Of a DNA stretch of 64,000 nt, positions 1-10,983 are shown one piece after another. Below the pieces are notes generated by a model, which was not told where the DNA came from, searched no databases, and saw only the letters and a list, made by a program, of their open reading frames with translations. The position numbers and the translations under genes are program-made. The stretch is from positions 806,001 through 870,000 of the forward strand of contig NC_050735.1 of the NCBI RefSeq assembly GCF_014529535.1, written 5' to 3'. Source of the stretch: Bradysia coprophila. Taxonomy: Eukaryota > Arthropoda > Insecta > Diptera > Sciaridae. Positions within the stretch are counted from its first letter, which is position 1, and each line of letters opens with the position of its first letter.

Positions 1-391
1 AAAATACGTTCCCACGAAATTTATCGCCCGAAGTATTGCAAGCGTTACGTGGCGTTCGTTTTATAGCGCAACATATCAAAGATGCTGATAAGGACAATGA
101 GGTGCGCAAATTAATATCAAAGTTTTTTTTGTCGAGTTTTATTCTTCGAATAAAATGATTTCGTTGTTATAGATCGTCGAAGATTGGAAATTCGTATCGA
201 TGGTGTTGGACCGCTTTTTGTTATGGGTATTTACGCTGTCCTGCATCGGGGGCACACTCGGAATCATATTTCAAAGTCCGTCGTTGTACGATACACGTCC
301 GGCTATCGATCAACAGTTGAGCGAAATTCCGTTGAGGAAAAATAATTTTATGCTTCCTCCCGATATCGTTCGCATGACTTTAAATGACTAA
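1..391 (+). CDS. nicotinic acetylcholine receptor subunit, C-terminal two exons (partial)
   Basis: Pentameric ligand-gated cation channel subunit of the synaptic membrane; only the 3' end is in the window. Exon 1..101 reads in frame from base 3 and carries the cytoplasmic helix before TM4 (RFIAQHIKDADKDNE). The intron is 102-172 (GT at 102, AG at 171-172, phase 0). Exon 173-391 starts IVEDWKFVSMVLDRF and contains TM4 (LLWVFTLSCIGGTLGII), then a short extracellular tail ending in a TAA stop. The EDWK-VxMVLDR block followed by a hydrophobic helix is diagnostic of insect nAChR subunits. The alpha or beta class cannot be fixed because the ligand-binding domain with the vicinal cysteines lies outside the window, so no symbol is given. 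It is well preserved and looks like a normal gene end. Confidence 0.85.
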
Positions 392-858
392 ATGAACAGG
401 CCATAATAGCAATTTTATGAACATTTTAAACTCGAAAGCTCGTAAAAATATTAAATTATTAAAACTGAATAATCGAACAATAAATATAATTCTAAGGATT
501 TGCGGCCAAAAAAAATTACAATTTGAGTACGAAACACTTTTTATTGCTAAAATAATACGAACACATTTATAATCGCTCAAATATAGAGTCAACCAGTAGC
601 ACGGTGAAATGACAGCCAACATCTAGGCGCTGAAATTACACTCTAAACTTAGGCGCTGAAATTACAAATTACAACTATTTTTAGGACAAAGTTTTCCAAT
701 ATTTTCCTAGATTTTTCCTTTACTTAAATTTTTTCCCTAACGAGACGAGACGAGTATGTAGACGAGCGCTGTAGACGAGTATTAGTGCACATTTAATAGG
801 CAAACGTCAGAGGAATGTAATTTTGCAAATTCATTATAAGCTGGGATTCTATTTACTA
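392..858. other. intergenic, downstream of nAChR
   Basis: Probable 3' UTR and AT-rich intergenic DNA. I see no convincing coding exon. The short minus-strand ORF at 380-622 has no recognisable domain. Confidence 0.4.
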
Positions 859-1772
859 GGGTGGATGTACCCATCCTCGGACGATTAACTTTTTTTTCGA
901 CTTCAATTAAGTGCTATAAAGGCTCAAGCTATTATTTTGGAAAGATTGTATCTTCCAACAGTCACAAATTTAATTAAGATTCGTTTTATGTACACTAATT
1001 AAATCATTTATTTCCGAATTATTTTTAATTAACACTTTCATTCGGCCGAACATGAAAATCCAATTGTCGGACACTTTTCTCCGATGCTCGGACACCTCTT
1101 CTTCAATGCTCGGACGCTAACTGAATTAAATAATTTCACGGACTTTTTTCAATAAAATAAGAAAAGTCAATTGTTAATCATTCAAATACACTAAAAATGA
1201 AGTGAAAACACTAAATTGAATAGATAAAACCATTTAAATTACAATTTACAAAGCATTTTTGAGTCACACTATTTTGGTTCCATTTTCGGTGTATTTAACA
1301 TGGCATATGTTGAATTTGACACTTCATATGTTTTCCATATAGTCCGACTACTGAATCAAGACCAAATATCATGTTTGTATCAACCGGACACCCAAAAAAC
1401 AGTAGAAATAATTGTTTATAATCGTGTTTGAGTGAAAATAATATTATTTTGAACATTAATTAATCTCAAAAACAAAGCCACTGTACAATATAAGTAATTT
1501 TCAACTAGAAAAAAGAAGTGTTTTGATCACCTCACAAACTATTTTTCAGGTAGAAAATTAAACTTTTCAGTATGTGGTGCCACTGTTTCAATGATTAAAA
1601 TTACACAGTGTTCCTAGTGAATCCAATTTTACGATCAATCGATAGTGAAAACTACAAATTACAACTGAAGGATAGTCATCCACAATATTTTCGAGCTAGA
1701 AGTAAATTAATTTACTTTTAATGTCAAAGTGTCCGAGCATTGGGTCGTGTCCGAGGACTGGTACGCCTACCC
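859..1772. mobile_element. non-autonomous DNA transposon with TA target site (Tc1/mariner-like)
   Basis: The left end GGGTGGATGTACCCATCC followed by TCGGAC is matched, with a few mismatches, by the reverse complement of the right end (GGGTAGGCGTACCAGTCC then TCGGAC). Both ends are flanked by TA (857-858 and 1773-1774), as expected for a Tc1/mariner-type insertion. Further TCGGACAC motifs recur inside each end (about 1067-1125 and 1729-1750). No transposase ORF is visible in the 914 bp, so it is a non-autonomous or decayed copy. The superfamily assignment rests only on the TA duplication. Confidence 0.5.
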
Positions 1773-2523
1773 TACAACGTCCACCAATGCATACACACTA
1801 TACAGATATATTGAAACCGTTGAAACCTCAATTCTCTTCCTAACTTTCAATGTGAATAGGGATCAGTTTATATTAATTTGTGAAAACTGCTCTCATTCCA
1901 CCGATAAAATGATCCGGGTTCGATTCCCGAGCCAGACAATTCCACATGGAATTTTTCTAGCAATTATATAGTATTGGTAACATCCCAAAGTTCACTCAAA
2001 CTTCATAATTTGGGTAATTGCAGTGTATTTGGCGGCTGCAACGATGTACACACTGAATGACTTGTATGACGTAACCCAAAATACGATGAATTTGTGTACA
2101 TACGTCTCTAGTCTACATTAAGGCGTGATATCAATTATAGGCACCTAATTTTCCTCAGAGAGTATTTGCATACTTCGAGGCGTAGTTGGAAGTCGCGATT
2201 AGCCGGTGGTACAAACTGCACTTGTTATTGGCAGTAAAAGACTGTTAGTAAGGTCTCTAAACGAAAAAACAAATCAAACACGTACAGTTTCATTTGCATA
2301 TGAAATTGCATATGGAATCGGGAAGAGAATTTTGATTCTAGTTTACATCGCCCGAATGGCCAAATGTAGGCTACATTTCTGCGTGCTACTAATACTCATG
2401 ATCAATAAGAATGTAAGTAGAAATAAAGATGTTACAAATAAAACCATTGTTTCAAATATTTCCTAAAACAGGTAACACGTGTGTCCTTCATTTATTTAAA
2501 AAATCTATCAACTGACCTTCTTT
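1773..2523. other. intergenic; isolated tRNA B-box-like motif
   Basis: There is no recognisable gene. At about 1914-1932 a T-arm-like string (CCGGGTTCGATTCCCGAG) resembles a Pol III B box, as in tRNA-derived SINEs, but no A box is visible upstream. The ORFs at 1729-1971 and 2206-2466 show no domain and are probably chance. Confidence 0.35.
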
Positions 2524-5500
2524 TCACTGAAAACTTTTCAAAATGTTGAACATGGTGTACGCTCCATTTATTATCTGTTAACAATAAAAGAAATATTCAA
2601 TTGACCTAATCATTCAAGACAAAGCCAATCCCTCGCTCACCGTCATAAAAGTTTCTAGGTTTAGTGGATATATCAAGATCACTAGACGTTGCGGTCGCTT
2701 GAACGCTTCGCCCATGATGAGAACATATTTTTTGCACGATTGTGTCTGCTCAATCCAATTGGACTCGAAAAAACAGTAGGCCAGTCGGTCACTCGCAACG
2801 GTTATTCCGTTTGCTAGATACATCACCAGAAAAATGTCGAAGAAAACATAAACCAGTATTGCGACGTACAATTCCGTTTGAAGAATATTGTCATTCGAAG
2901 ACTAAATTTGAGGTATGAGACGACAAGTTTTGAATTAGTGCGTTAAGGCTGGGAAATAGACAAGAATCGTGCAAATTGAGGTAAAATTGATTTTATGATT
3001 TTATTATGATCTGTATGGAATGCTGATTCCAAAATCATCAGGGGCAACTCCGGCAGCTCACTCTTTCCGCCTGGAGCGGCTGTTATGTCACTTTGGCTTC
3101 ACTGAATTTTCATGTCCATTTTCAAACAGATATTGATGTTGAATAAGCTGTAAGATATTCTTAAATGTTCAAAGTTTTTTTTAGAATAATTTTTTTGTCG
3201 ACAAAAAAATCCAAAATGGCCGAAAAAAATGGCGGAAGTTGGAGTTTTTTTTCTGCTTAAAACCTTGAAATTCCATTGAAATATTAAAAAATCCCGAAAA
3301 CTTTCTTCGGGAAGTTTGTAGTCAATTCAATAGACATTACTATGCAAGGGAAGTAAAGTGATATCTCGTATCCAGATGAGTAAAAGTAACCGAGGGCTTT
3401 AGCCCTACTATGCAAGGGAAGTAAAGTGATATCTCGTATCCAGATGAGTAAAAGTAACCGAGGGCTTTAGCCCGAGGTACATTTACTCATCGTGATACGA
3501 GATATCACTTTATTTCCCGTGTGTAGTATAACGTTTTCCTATGCGAGTGATGTAAAGGCTATTGCCTATACATGTAACAGCCTTATTACATGCACCAGCA
3601 TAGGAAAATACTATACTTTACAGTCGAAGAAATTTAGTTTTCGGATTTTCCAAAGGTATTAATCTTATTTAACCCACACTTTATCCCACAACAATGGAAT
3701 CCACAAATTTAAATTTAGTTAACTCAGCGGTCGCAATGACGGCGCTGCAGTCACGATTTCAAAATGTGATATAGGGTGGATAAACTAAATTTTGGTTTTG
3801 GTTACATTTTCTCTTGGTTTTTAATTATTACATCAGGCTTCTAAATTAAGAGTACCTTTATGCAATATAAACCGTTTGAGTTTGAAAAAAGATGTTTTGT
3901 ATCAGTGAACGATATAGGAAAGCGTTCAGTACGTCTCAACATACAAAAGAACGTAAAATATAATTGTACATTTAGCCACCCTACGTCCGTCATCGCTTCT
4001 ATTGTCTTCAAAAACATATTGTGTGCTTGTCATGATAATTATCAGACGTTTGTTTATTTATGTGTCTCATCTAAAATGCTGGCCAGCAAAATTTTGATCA
4101 TTAAATTCAACGGCAAAATTGATCTAAATGTTAAAGTAATTGTGAATAATAGTGAAGTTAATGTGGTTTTGTTTTCTCTTCATAAAGGAATTTGCATCAG
4201 TTCGATGTAAAGTGCGGAGCACCATTAGAAAAAAAAACTTGTCGCTGAAGAATGATCAAAAAGTTGCTGGACGCAATAGCTTCAACTAATGCTTTGCAGG
4301 ATATAGAATCGAAATTAGAGAAACACCAAGAGCCGTCCATTTGAAATCTTCATCATCATCATTTCAACTAAAGGCTTTTTTTTAACGAAACGGAAGTTCG
4401 CTCGCAGATTCGGATCGGAACATCTCATTCGTTTTCGCTAAAGCTCGTAGCCGTCATTAATCATGATTCCCATGAAGAATCGCCAAAAATACAAAATTGG
4501 CAAGGGATGAAGAAACGCCGGCAAAAACAAAGAATGATAAATTTGTCTTTGTTGCGTTTCTTCACACTTTGGCGATTCTTCGTGGTGATTAAACAAATCC
4601 TTGGAAATTTATCCTTTTACGAAATTTATCTAAAAGGCGTTATTTGTTCGAAGCTAGTGAATCTATCCTTTTATAAAAGTTACGAAATGCTGCCTGGTTC
4701 GATCCTAAGGAAACTCTTATTTTACGTCAGGTAACGGCATCTTGTTCGATCCTAGGGAATTCATACTTTAACAAAAGATCCCGAGGACACTATCATTTTA
4801 CGAAAGATAATGTAGAGACATTTCAAAAACGTATTTTTACACTTTGGCGTTTCCTCACACTCTGGCGATTTTTCTCTTCTTCTCTTCACACTATCGATTT
4901 TTCTTGGCAATTCATCATTATGAGGTTCCGAGCCTACGCTGAAATTGTAGCCTATATTTCTGCGTTTCGAAATTTTTGATCGCTGATATCTTTTTACGAG
5001 ATAAGAGCCCTTTTTGAAAAATGTACGACCACATTTTCGAGTAAAAATATGTCAGCTTTGAATAAAAAATAAAATTGTCTGTGAAAGTTCCATTTGCTTT
5101 GAGAAAACTGTACCGATGCCCCAAATTTGCATCAAAGGTACACTTTTCTCAAAGCACATGGAACTTTCACAGACAATTTTATTTTTTATTCAAAGCTGAC
5201 ATATTTTTACTCGAAAATGTGGTCGTACATTTTTCAAAAAGGGCTCTCGTAAAAAGATATCAGCGATCAAAAATTTCGAAACGCAGAAATGTAGGCTACA
5301 ATTTCAGCGTAGGCTCGGAACCTCTTATGGTTGATTTGTTAAATCAACAAGAAAAATCGCCATAATGTGAAGAAAAACCAAGAAATATCGCCAAAGAGTA
5401 AAGAAACTCCAAGGATCATAGAGAATTGAAAATTTGTCTTTATGGCGTTTCTTCACACTTCTGAGACTTTTCTTGATGATTTAACAAATCAACTAAATAT

Positions 5501-8500
5501 GATGAATTGTCAAGAAAAATCGCCAAAGTGTGAAGAAACTCCAAAATATGACAAATCGCCAAATAATACAATATTGTCGATTTGACTATAACTTTTATTT
5601 AGAAAAAGATTGTACGGGACAGCAATGAAAGTAAATAGATAGGTATGGCCAAACGTTCAAATTTGTTCTAGCTGGAGCACATACGGACCTGCATGGCGCC
5701 ACCTCAAACAAACTCATTTCTAGTGCAAATTTCCACTAGAAATGAGTTAGTTTGAGGTGGCGCCATGCAAATCCGTATGTGCTCCGACTTGTATGGACTG
5801 GCCATACCTACTTATCTACTTTCATTGCGGGACAGTATGTACTGCATATCATATAATTCCTCTCTCTTGTGTTTATCTGGGTTCTACGAAGCCAAAATAT
5901 AATTTCGGACTACAAGTAAACCGTCTCGACCAGTAGTTATTTTCCTAAGTTCCTAATGAGTGCAAAAAGGCTATTTCAACATTAGTTAGGAAAGCATAAT
6001 TTTTATGTGAATGTTTCTGAGGTTTTCAATCTTAATATTTTCATGAAGTTACAAATAATCCACAGAAAATTTTATTATCCTAGAACGAGGTCGGAAATAC
6101 ATCAAATAAATCAAATAGAAAACAGACTTGGAAATTGTTATTTTGTCTAAAAGTTGATATTAAAATTCTTTGGAAATCGTAAATCGCATAATTGCATGAG
6201 CAGGCATCTCAGGATTATAAATCAGGAACTTTGAAGTTCGTCATATATTCATATTCTTATCTTATTCCTGACCAGATTCTGTTTTCATGATTGAGCTCAA
6301 TCATGAGCTTCACTTATACAAAGAGTTGAATTGATTTCCTATGCCAAATTGTAATTTGGCGAAAAAGAATGTTCCGAATCTGCGTTTCGTTAAAAAAAAG
6401 CCTTTAGTTGAAATGATGATGATGAAGATTTCAAATGGACGGCTCTTGGTGTTTCTCTAATTTCGATTCTATATCCTGCAAAGCATTAGTTGAAGCTATT
6501 GCGTCCAGCAACTTTTTGATCATTCTTAAGCGACAAGTTTTTTTTCCAATGGTGCTCCGCACTTTACATCGAACTGATGCAAATTCCTTTATGAAGGGAA
6601 AACAAAACCACATTAACTTCACTATTATTCACAATTACTTTAACATTTAGATCAATTTTGCCGTTGAATTTAATGATCAAAATTTTGCTGGCCAGCATTT
6701 TAGATGAGACACATAAATAAACAAACGTCTGATAATTATCATGACAAGCACACAATATGTTTTTGAAGACAATAGAAGCGATGACGGACGTAGGGTGGCT
6801 AAATGTACAATTATATTTTACGTTCTTTTGTATGTTGAGACGTACTGAACGCTTTCCTATATCGTTCACTGATACAAAACATCTTTTTTCAAACTCAAAC
6901 GGTTTATATTGCATAAAGGTACTCTTAATTTAGAAGCCTGATGTAATAATTAAAAACCAAGAGAAAATGTAACCAAAACCAAAATTTAGTTTATCCACCC
7001 TATATCACATTTTGAAATCGTGACTGCAGCGCCGTCATTGCGACCGCTGAGTTAACTAAATTTAAATTTGTGGATTCCATTGTTGTGGGATAAAGTGTGG
7101 GTTAAATAAGATTAATACCTTTGGAAAACCCGAAAACTAAATTTCTTCGACTGTACGCTTTAAAAAAATTTAAATCGGTCAAAAACCTCAAGAGATATCC
7201 CGCCTAGAGTGCACTTTTTCATAGGGTATTTCAAAAGTGTCAAAAAAAGTCATTTCGTTTTTAAATGACGTGTGATGGTAAAATAAGTAGATCCTGCACC
7301 TGCACATTGTTTTATTTTCGAAAAATGTTTAGGTACTCGGAATACGAAAAAACCGAAATATCTCGGCGAACTTTGAACCACCCTGTAGCGCACTGAATTT
7401 ATTTTACTGTCCAAAATTTAATTTTATCTGAAACTGTATTTCATCACCTTTGCAACGATACCCCACACGACATATTTGAACATGAATTGGATTTTTGGCT
7501 GAAACTAAAACGACTCAGAGTCGTGCTACTCGAAAGGAGAAAGTACCTCAATAGTAATCCTTGCGGAAGACGCAATTCCTGTTCAAAAATGTGCAGTTTT
7601 GTATTGTTTTGAAGGAAGTGGATTAGGCTGTAAGGAAAAAGATACAAAAAAAATGGTTGAGTGATCAATTCGGAATGGCGGAAGTTCATTTTTTTCGGCC
7701 ATTTTGGATTTTTTTTGTCAACAAAAAAATTATTCTAAAAAAAACTTTGAACATTTAAGAATATTTTACAGCTTATTCCAAGGCTGTACACTTTGGGGAG
7801 GTCACGCAGATACGAATACACACCAAAGTTGATGATAAAATTGCCGATTTCATACAAAAATTCACCTATTCTGATGATTCTCGTCGTCTTGATGATGTGG
7901 TGAATATTTTTACATGTAAAATCTTCAGAAGTGGTGTGTTCCCGCGTATCTAATAAAATGGCGGTCTGCGTGACCTCTCCAAATTATACAGCCTTGGCTT
8001 ATTCCACATCGATATCTGTTTGGAAATGGTCATGAAAATTCAGTGAAGCCAAAGTGACATAATGGAGGAACGAGTGAGTTGCCGGAGTTGCCCCTGATGA
8101 TTTTGGAATCAGCATTCCATACAGATCATAATAAAATCAATTTTACCTCAATTTGCACAATCTTTTGCCTTAGCGGACACACTAAATACTTATTTGAAAA
8201 CAAATACTCACAAAAGCTATATTATAAACGGATGCACATATAACAATGCCACTGGTGACTATTTGGCACAAAAATAATGTTGTGAAACAGGATGTAAACC
8301 GCTCTATTGTTCTGTTTCGAAGAGTAATTAGTGGAAATCGATTTTTGAATTTACGAATCGTGTTTACATGATCAAGTTACGATAAGCTTTTATCAAAACA
8401 ATTAATTCTTCAACGAACATACTACGCTGTGGCAATTCGAAGCTTTCCTGGATCTTGACCATCTTGCCTCTTGTCCGGGCATTTTTATGTCCTAATCTAC

Positions 8501-9131
8501 TCAATTTATTTCCTACCAATTCATACTCGATGGAATAATTGAGCATTATGTACCAAATTAATGTAGTTAGTAAGTTCACTACGACGTACAAGGAGGTTGA
8601 CAATGACACGAACGTGTACGCCAACCAATAAATTACTTCTGAATCGTTCCACGATAAACTGATAAAAACAGGCAGAACTTTGTCGTCGGAGAATATTGGC
8701 AGCTTCAAAACAATGATCAAAGGAGCCGTTAAAAAGAATGCAAAACAATACGGTCGTACGAATCCCATAAACTTTTTTATCTTTTTGTTGGTATGCTCGT
8801 ATTCGTCGAGATTTTCAATTGAATGAACAACGATCGTATCATGTAGAAATGCGAGGATTTCCGGTTTCTTGAACAGAAGGTACGAAAACTTCACGTATAA
8901 TACCATCACTATGATTGCAGCTTGTGCTGAAAAAATAGATTCGTTTCGATCGGTACACAGAAGAGCATTAGTTGCAAAGAATATCGGGAACAAAGCACCG
9001 TAAAACGTGTGCGTTAATTTCTTGCCGATTTTACGGAAATTAGATTCTTCGTCACTTCCCCATATTCCAAGTTGGTAAAACAGGTTGACAAAATGTTGAA
9101 GCAGTGTTCCGTTTACTTGAAATGTAAACAT
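2524..9131 (-). CDS. odorant receptor (7tm_6 family), OR copy A, 4 exons with a 5.3-kb intron 2
   Basis: Insect olfactory receptor: a seven-transmembrane ligand-binding subunit expected to form a cation channel with Orco in olfactory neuron dendrites. Exons on the minus strand: 9131-8368, 8311-8212, 2901-2641 and 2574-2524. Phases agree throughout and the joined frame is 391 aa. Exon 1 (starts MFTFQVNG) carries several hydrophobic helices and the conserved IWYIMLNYSIE block. Exon 3 holds the C-terminal 7tm_6 signature (SDRLAYC, SNWIEQ, YPLNLETFMT) and exon 4 ends FNILKSFQ-stop. Exons 2, 3 and 4 are 100, 261 and 51 nt, exactly as in the two paralogues at 18.2-19.6 and 32.4-33.7 kb. In those genes intron 2 is 65 bp; here it holds a nested transposon (2969-8158). 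The frame is intact, so the gene may still be functional if the intron is spliced. Confidence 0.87.
3338..3618. repeat. 68-bp tandem duplication with inverted third copy
   Basis: A unit beginning TACTATGCAAGGGAAG occurs at 3338 and again at 3406. An inverted version (ATACGAGATATCACTTTA) follows at about 3497. The right half contains a second inverted pair (TTTTCCTATG near 3534 and CATAGGAAAA near 3600). It is probably a small fold-back insertion with internal duplication. Confidence 0.55.
3860..4210 (+). CDS. 116-aa conserved ORF of the fold-back element (left arm, copy 1)
   Basis: Unknown protein, starting MQYKPFEFEKRCF and ending KGICISSM. It is lysine- and valine-rich with alternating hydrophobic residues compatible with a beta-rich fold; no signal peptide or membrane helix is evident. 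The predicted protein is identical to that of the opposite arm (6564-6914) and differs at only five positions from the two copies of the second element (23897-24247 and 27395-27745). An open frame in all four copies could reflect recent copying rather than selection. Downstream another frame (IKKLLDAIASTNALQDIESK) also looks coding-like, so the ORF may be one exon of a longer spliced product. Function unknown. Confidence 0.35.
   Translation: MQYKPFEFEKRCFVSVNDIGKRSVRLNIQKNVKYNCTFSHPTSVIASIVFKNILCACHDNYQTFVYLCVSSKMLASKILIIKFNGKIDLNVKVIVNNSEVNVVLFSLHKGICISSM
4923..5324. mobile_element. near-perfect palindromic MITE (about 190-bp arms)
   Basis: It begins AGGTTCCGAGCCTACGCTG and ends with the exact inverse. 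The arms pair almost perfectly around a short loop near 5120-5133. TTATG (4918-4922) is repeated at 5325-5329. The second fold-back element has the uninterrupted site (near 25453-25463, inverse strand), proving the insertion. A single-arm fragment of the same family lies at about 21165-21327 and a diverged relative near 20740-20860. Confidence 0.8.
5623..5827. mobile_element. palindromic hAT-type MITE, 205 bp
   Basis: The inverted ends are CAATGAAAGTA and TACTTTCATTG-like (CTACTTTCATTG). The 8-bp duplication CGGGACAG flanks it at 5615-5622 and 5828-5835. The empty site is present in the second fold-back element near 25185-25200. The internal arms (GTTTGAGGTGGCGCCATG and its inverse) form a hairpin. 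Eight-base duplication with CA..TG ends is typical of hAT. Confidence 0.75.
6564..6914 (-). CDS. 116-aa conserved ORF of the fold-back element (right arm, copy 1)
   Basis: Mirror copy of the ORF at 3860-4210, with identical predicted protein. The two ORFs point toward each other across the element centre. No function can be assigned. The identity of the two arms, compared with five amino-acid differences from the other element, suggests arm-to-arm homogenisation inside each element. Confidence 0.35.
   Translation of the reverse strand: MQYKPFEFEKRCFVSVNDIGKRSVRLNIQKNVKYNCTFSHPTSVIASIVFKNILCACHDNYQTFVYLCVSSKMLASKILIIKFNGKIDLNVKVIVNNSEVNVVLFSLHKGICISSM
7779..7996. mobile_element. hAT-type MITE, CAAGGCTGTA family, 218 bp
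   Basis: The ends CAAGGCTGTACACTTTGGGG and the inverted TACAGCCTTG are flanked by an exact 8-bp duplication GCTTATTC (7771-7778 and 7997-8004). GGAGGTCACGCAGA near the left end is matched by TCTGCGTGACCTC on the right. The same family recurs at 29430, 37162-37347, 51060 and about 51420. Confidence 0.8.
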
Positions 9132-9439
9132 TTTCTCTGAATCTTTATTCTGGTCTGTTACTATCCAATCGCAAATTGATACTGGTAGAACATGTACTTG
9201 AATCCATTATGAAGCTAGTGTTGATCCCATTGTTTATAAAATCGATATGCACAAATGTATAATTTAATAATCGTTCGTCATCAGGAGAGGGATTATGACA
9301 TCAATTCTTTTTGTTCTAATCTATGCCAACTCTACCAAAAGGGAACGATTCACTGAAAGATGTCGCTGCCACAGAGCCAATGTCAACAGAAAAAAAAGAT
9401 TTTTTACTTGACGGATTTAAGTAAAAAAATCCCATCGTA
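9132..9439. other. upstream region of OR copy A
   Basis: Presumed promoter and 5' flank. It is AT-rich, and I can point to no defined motif or gene. Confidence 0.3.
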
Positions 9440-10410
9440 TAGCACATGCCTTCATGTTACGGTGTACAGAGATGGATCTGAAACGAGTGAAGGAACGAGT
9501 ATACTCAGAGGATCTGAATTTTAAAATATCCACACCTTTGGGTGCATATACCACCGTTTTTCAGGCGGAAGTAGTCGCTATTTGTGAAAGTTCAAGAGAG
9601 ATGCTACGAGATGGCACCATGAATAAAAAGATTCTGATCTGTTCAGACAGTGAATCTTCTATCGGATCACTGTCTTCAGTGAAAGTCTCGTCCAGAGTAG
9701 TTCTCCAGTGCCTTGAAATGCTGGAAACCCTGTCAAGAGACAATGAAATCATATTGACCTGGGCGCCAGGCCATTCCGGAGTGCTGGGTAACGAAAAAGC
9801 TGACGGACTAGCAAGAGACGGTAGCAGTTCATATTTCATCGGACCAGTGCCTGCCATGAGTAGGTACGCAGGTCTGATCAAATCTTTCGTGAGGGACAGG
9901 ACTAAACAACGTCATCAGGAAAGATGGGATTCGCTTGCGACCTGTAGACAGTCAAAAGAATTTTTGGCGGGATGCAACGCAAAGAACACCAAATTTCTGT
10001 TGAATCTCGGTAGAGAAAAGTTGCGAGGGCTGGTTGGAATCCTTACAGAACACAACAGCTTGGGTTATCACCTCAATAGGTGTATAGTAAGTGATCCAAC
10101 TTGCAGAGGATGTGGGCTAGAACCGGAAACAGCAAGACATTTCATATGCACTTGCCCGGCTCTAAAGAGTTTCAAAGAGTTTCAGGACTAAGCATCTAGG
10201 AGACTTTTGTTTGACTACTGAAGAACACTTAAGACTAGACTGGCTAACGTGCTTTCTTTTATTATAGGAAGCAAGTGGCTACTCGCTCCCCAAAGGGGAA
10301 ACTGACAATTTTTGAACGGAGAAATAACACAATGGGCCCAACAAGGACTGGCCTCAGTGTTTTTGATTTGTGTAGTTTATTCATGCGACAAATTTTCAAT
10401 TTTGCTTCTC
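9440..10410 (+). pseudogene. non-LTR retrotransposon (LINE) 3' fragment: RNase H and C-terminal zinc-knuckle region
   Basis: The long frame 9454-10191 carries RNase H motifs: an acidic E in FQAEVVAIC, SDSESSI, the helix WAPGHSGVLGNEKAD with its histidine and aspartate, then a C-terminal cysteine cluster (CRGCGLEPETARHFICTCP) typical of ORF2 tails of I/R1/LOA-type LINEs. The first catalytic aspartate block (VYRDGSETSEG) is in another frame just upstream (about 9460-9500), so there is a frameshift. After 10191 the tail of the family (QQGLASVF-like) continues in broken frame. No reverse transcriptase is present. This is a 5'-truncated, frameshifted relic in the same orientation as no neighbouring gene. 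Confidence 0.7.
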
Positions 10411-10983
10411 AGTATTTGAAAGTTTAGTTGCATTATGATTGTAAACGACAAATAATATGTTTCCATTAAAAACCAACATGCCCTAAGGACTCCGGAATAG
10501 TAATCAGCTTTTCTATCAGCCCTCACTCCGCTAGTATGGAAAACTTGGGTATAGTGCGGAAAAAACCAACATTACAACACTTGTAACACAACATACTATT
10601 TTAAAACTTTTATCGTCAAGCCGAATAGGGCTGATTTCACCCAACATTTATTATTAATAATTTAGAGTTCGGATCTATAATGAGTTTGTAACTGATGTTT
10701 TTCAAATCGACAATAGACAGTACACAATGTCATCATCAATGTCATCATACTTTATGTTTCACCTGCAACTATACAAAAAAAAAATCCCAAAGTAGGCGTG
10801 TAACGCAGTTCTTATTTTACAAATTATTACGTTGCATTTGATTTTTTTTTAAATGCATGTAAATTCAATAGATTTGACATAAAAAAAACACAAATAGCTA
10901 TTTTGCTAACTAGTTAGTAAATGGGGTTGTTTTGTGCATTAGATATGAGGTGCGAACACGCGAAAACCCTCATTTACTCAGGC
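10411..10983. other. intergenic; half of a dispersed MITE
   Basis: At about 10570-10605 the string CAACATTACAACACTTGTAA also occurs at 53581-53600, where it forms a palindrome with an inverted partner. No gene seen. Confidence 0.35.

Larger units (their letters stand above)
3621..7153. mobile_element. fold-back element copy 1 (inverted arms about 0.75 kb, TA target)
   Basis: The ends CAGTCGAAGAAATTTAG (3621) and the inverted CTAAATTTCTTCGACTG (to 7153) are flanked by TA on both sides. Each arm of about 750 bp carries the same 116-codon ORF (3860-4210 plus, 6564-6914 minus). The centre holds AT-rich sequence with repeated motifs such as GAAGAAACGCCAAAG and two later insertions (4923-5324 and 5623-5827). 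A second, larger copy is at 23658-27984 and a half copy at about 34350-35331. TA flanks and terminal CAGTCG suggest a Tc1/mariner-type mechanism, but no DDE transposase is visible. Confidence 0.75.
2969..8158. mobile_element. composite element with long terminal inverted repeats, inserted in intron 2 of OR copy A
   Basis: The left end (GTGCAAATTGAGGTAAAATT) is inverted at the right end (reading down from 8158). Homology continues for about 280 bp, including the motif GGGGCAACTCCGGCAG on the left (3040-3055) and its complement near 8080. AATC flanks both sides (2965-2968 and 8159-8162), consistent with a 4-bp target duplication. Inside are a tandem duplication (3338-3618), a complete fold-back element (3621-7153), a unique segment (7156-7690) and a small hAT-type MITE (7779-7996). 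No transposase is recognised. Subtracting the insert leaves an intron of about 117 bp, close to the 65 bp of the paralogues. Confidence 0.7.

Noticed and set aside
1914..1932. tRNA gene from the GGTTCGATTCC-like motif
   Set aside because: Only a T-arm-like sequence is present; no A box, anticodon arm or acceptor stem pairs with it.
4918..5365. Paired 68-aa and 96-aa ORFs
   Set aside because: They are the two arms of a palindromic MITE read on opposite strands and have no independent support.
9561..9881. Minus-strand 106-aa ORF
   Set aside because: Antisense to the RNase H domain of the LINE fragment.
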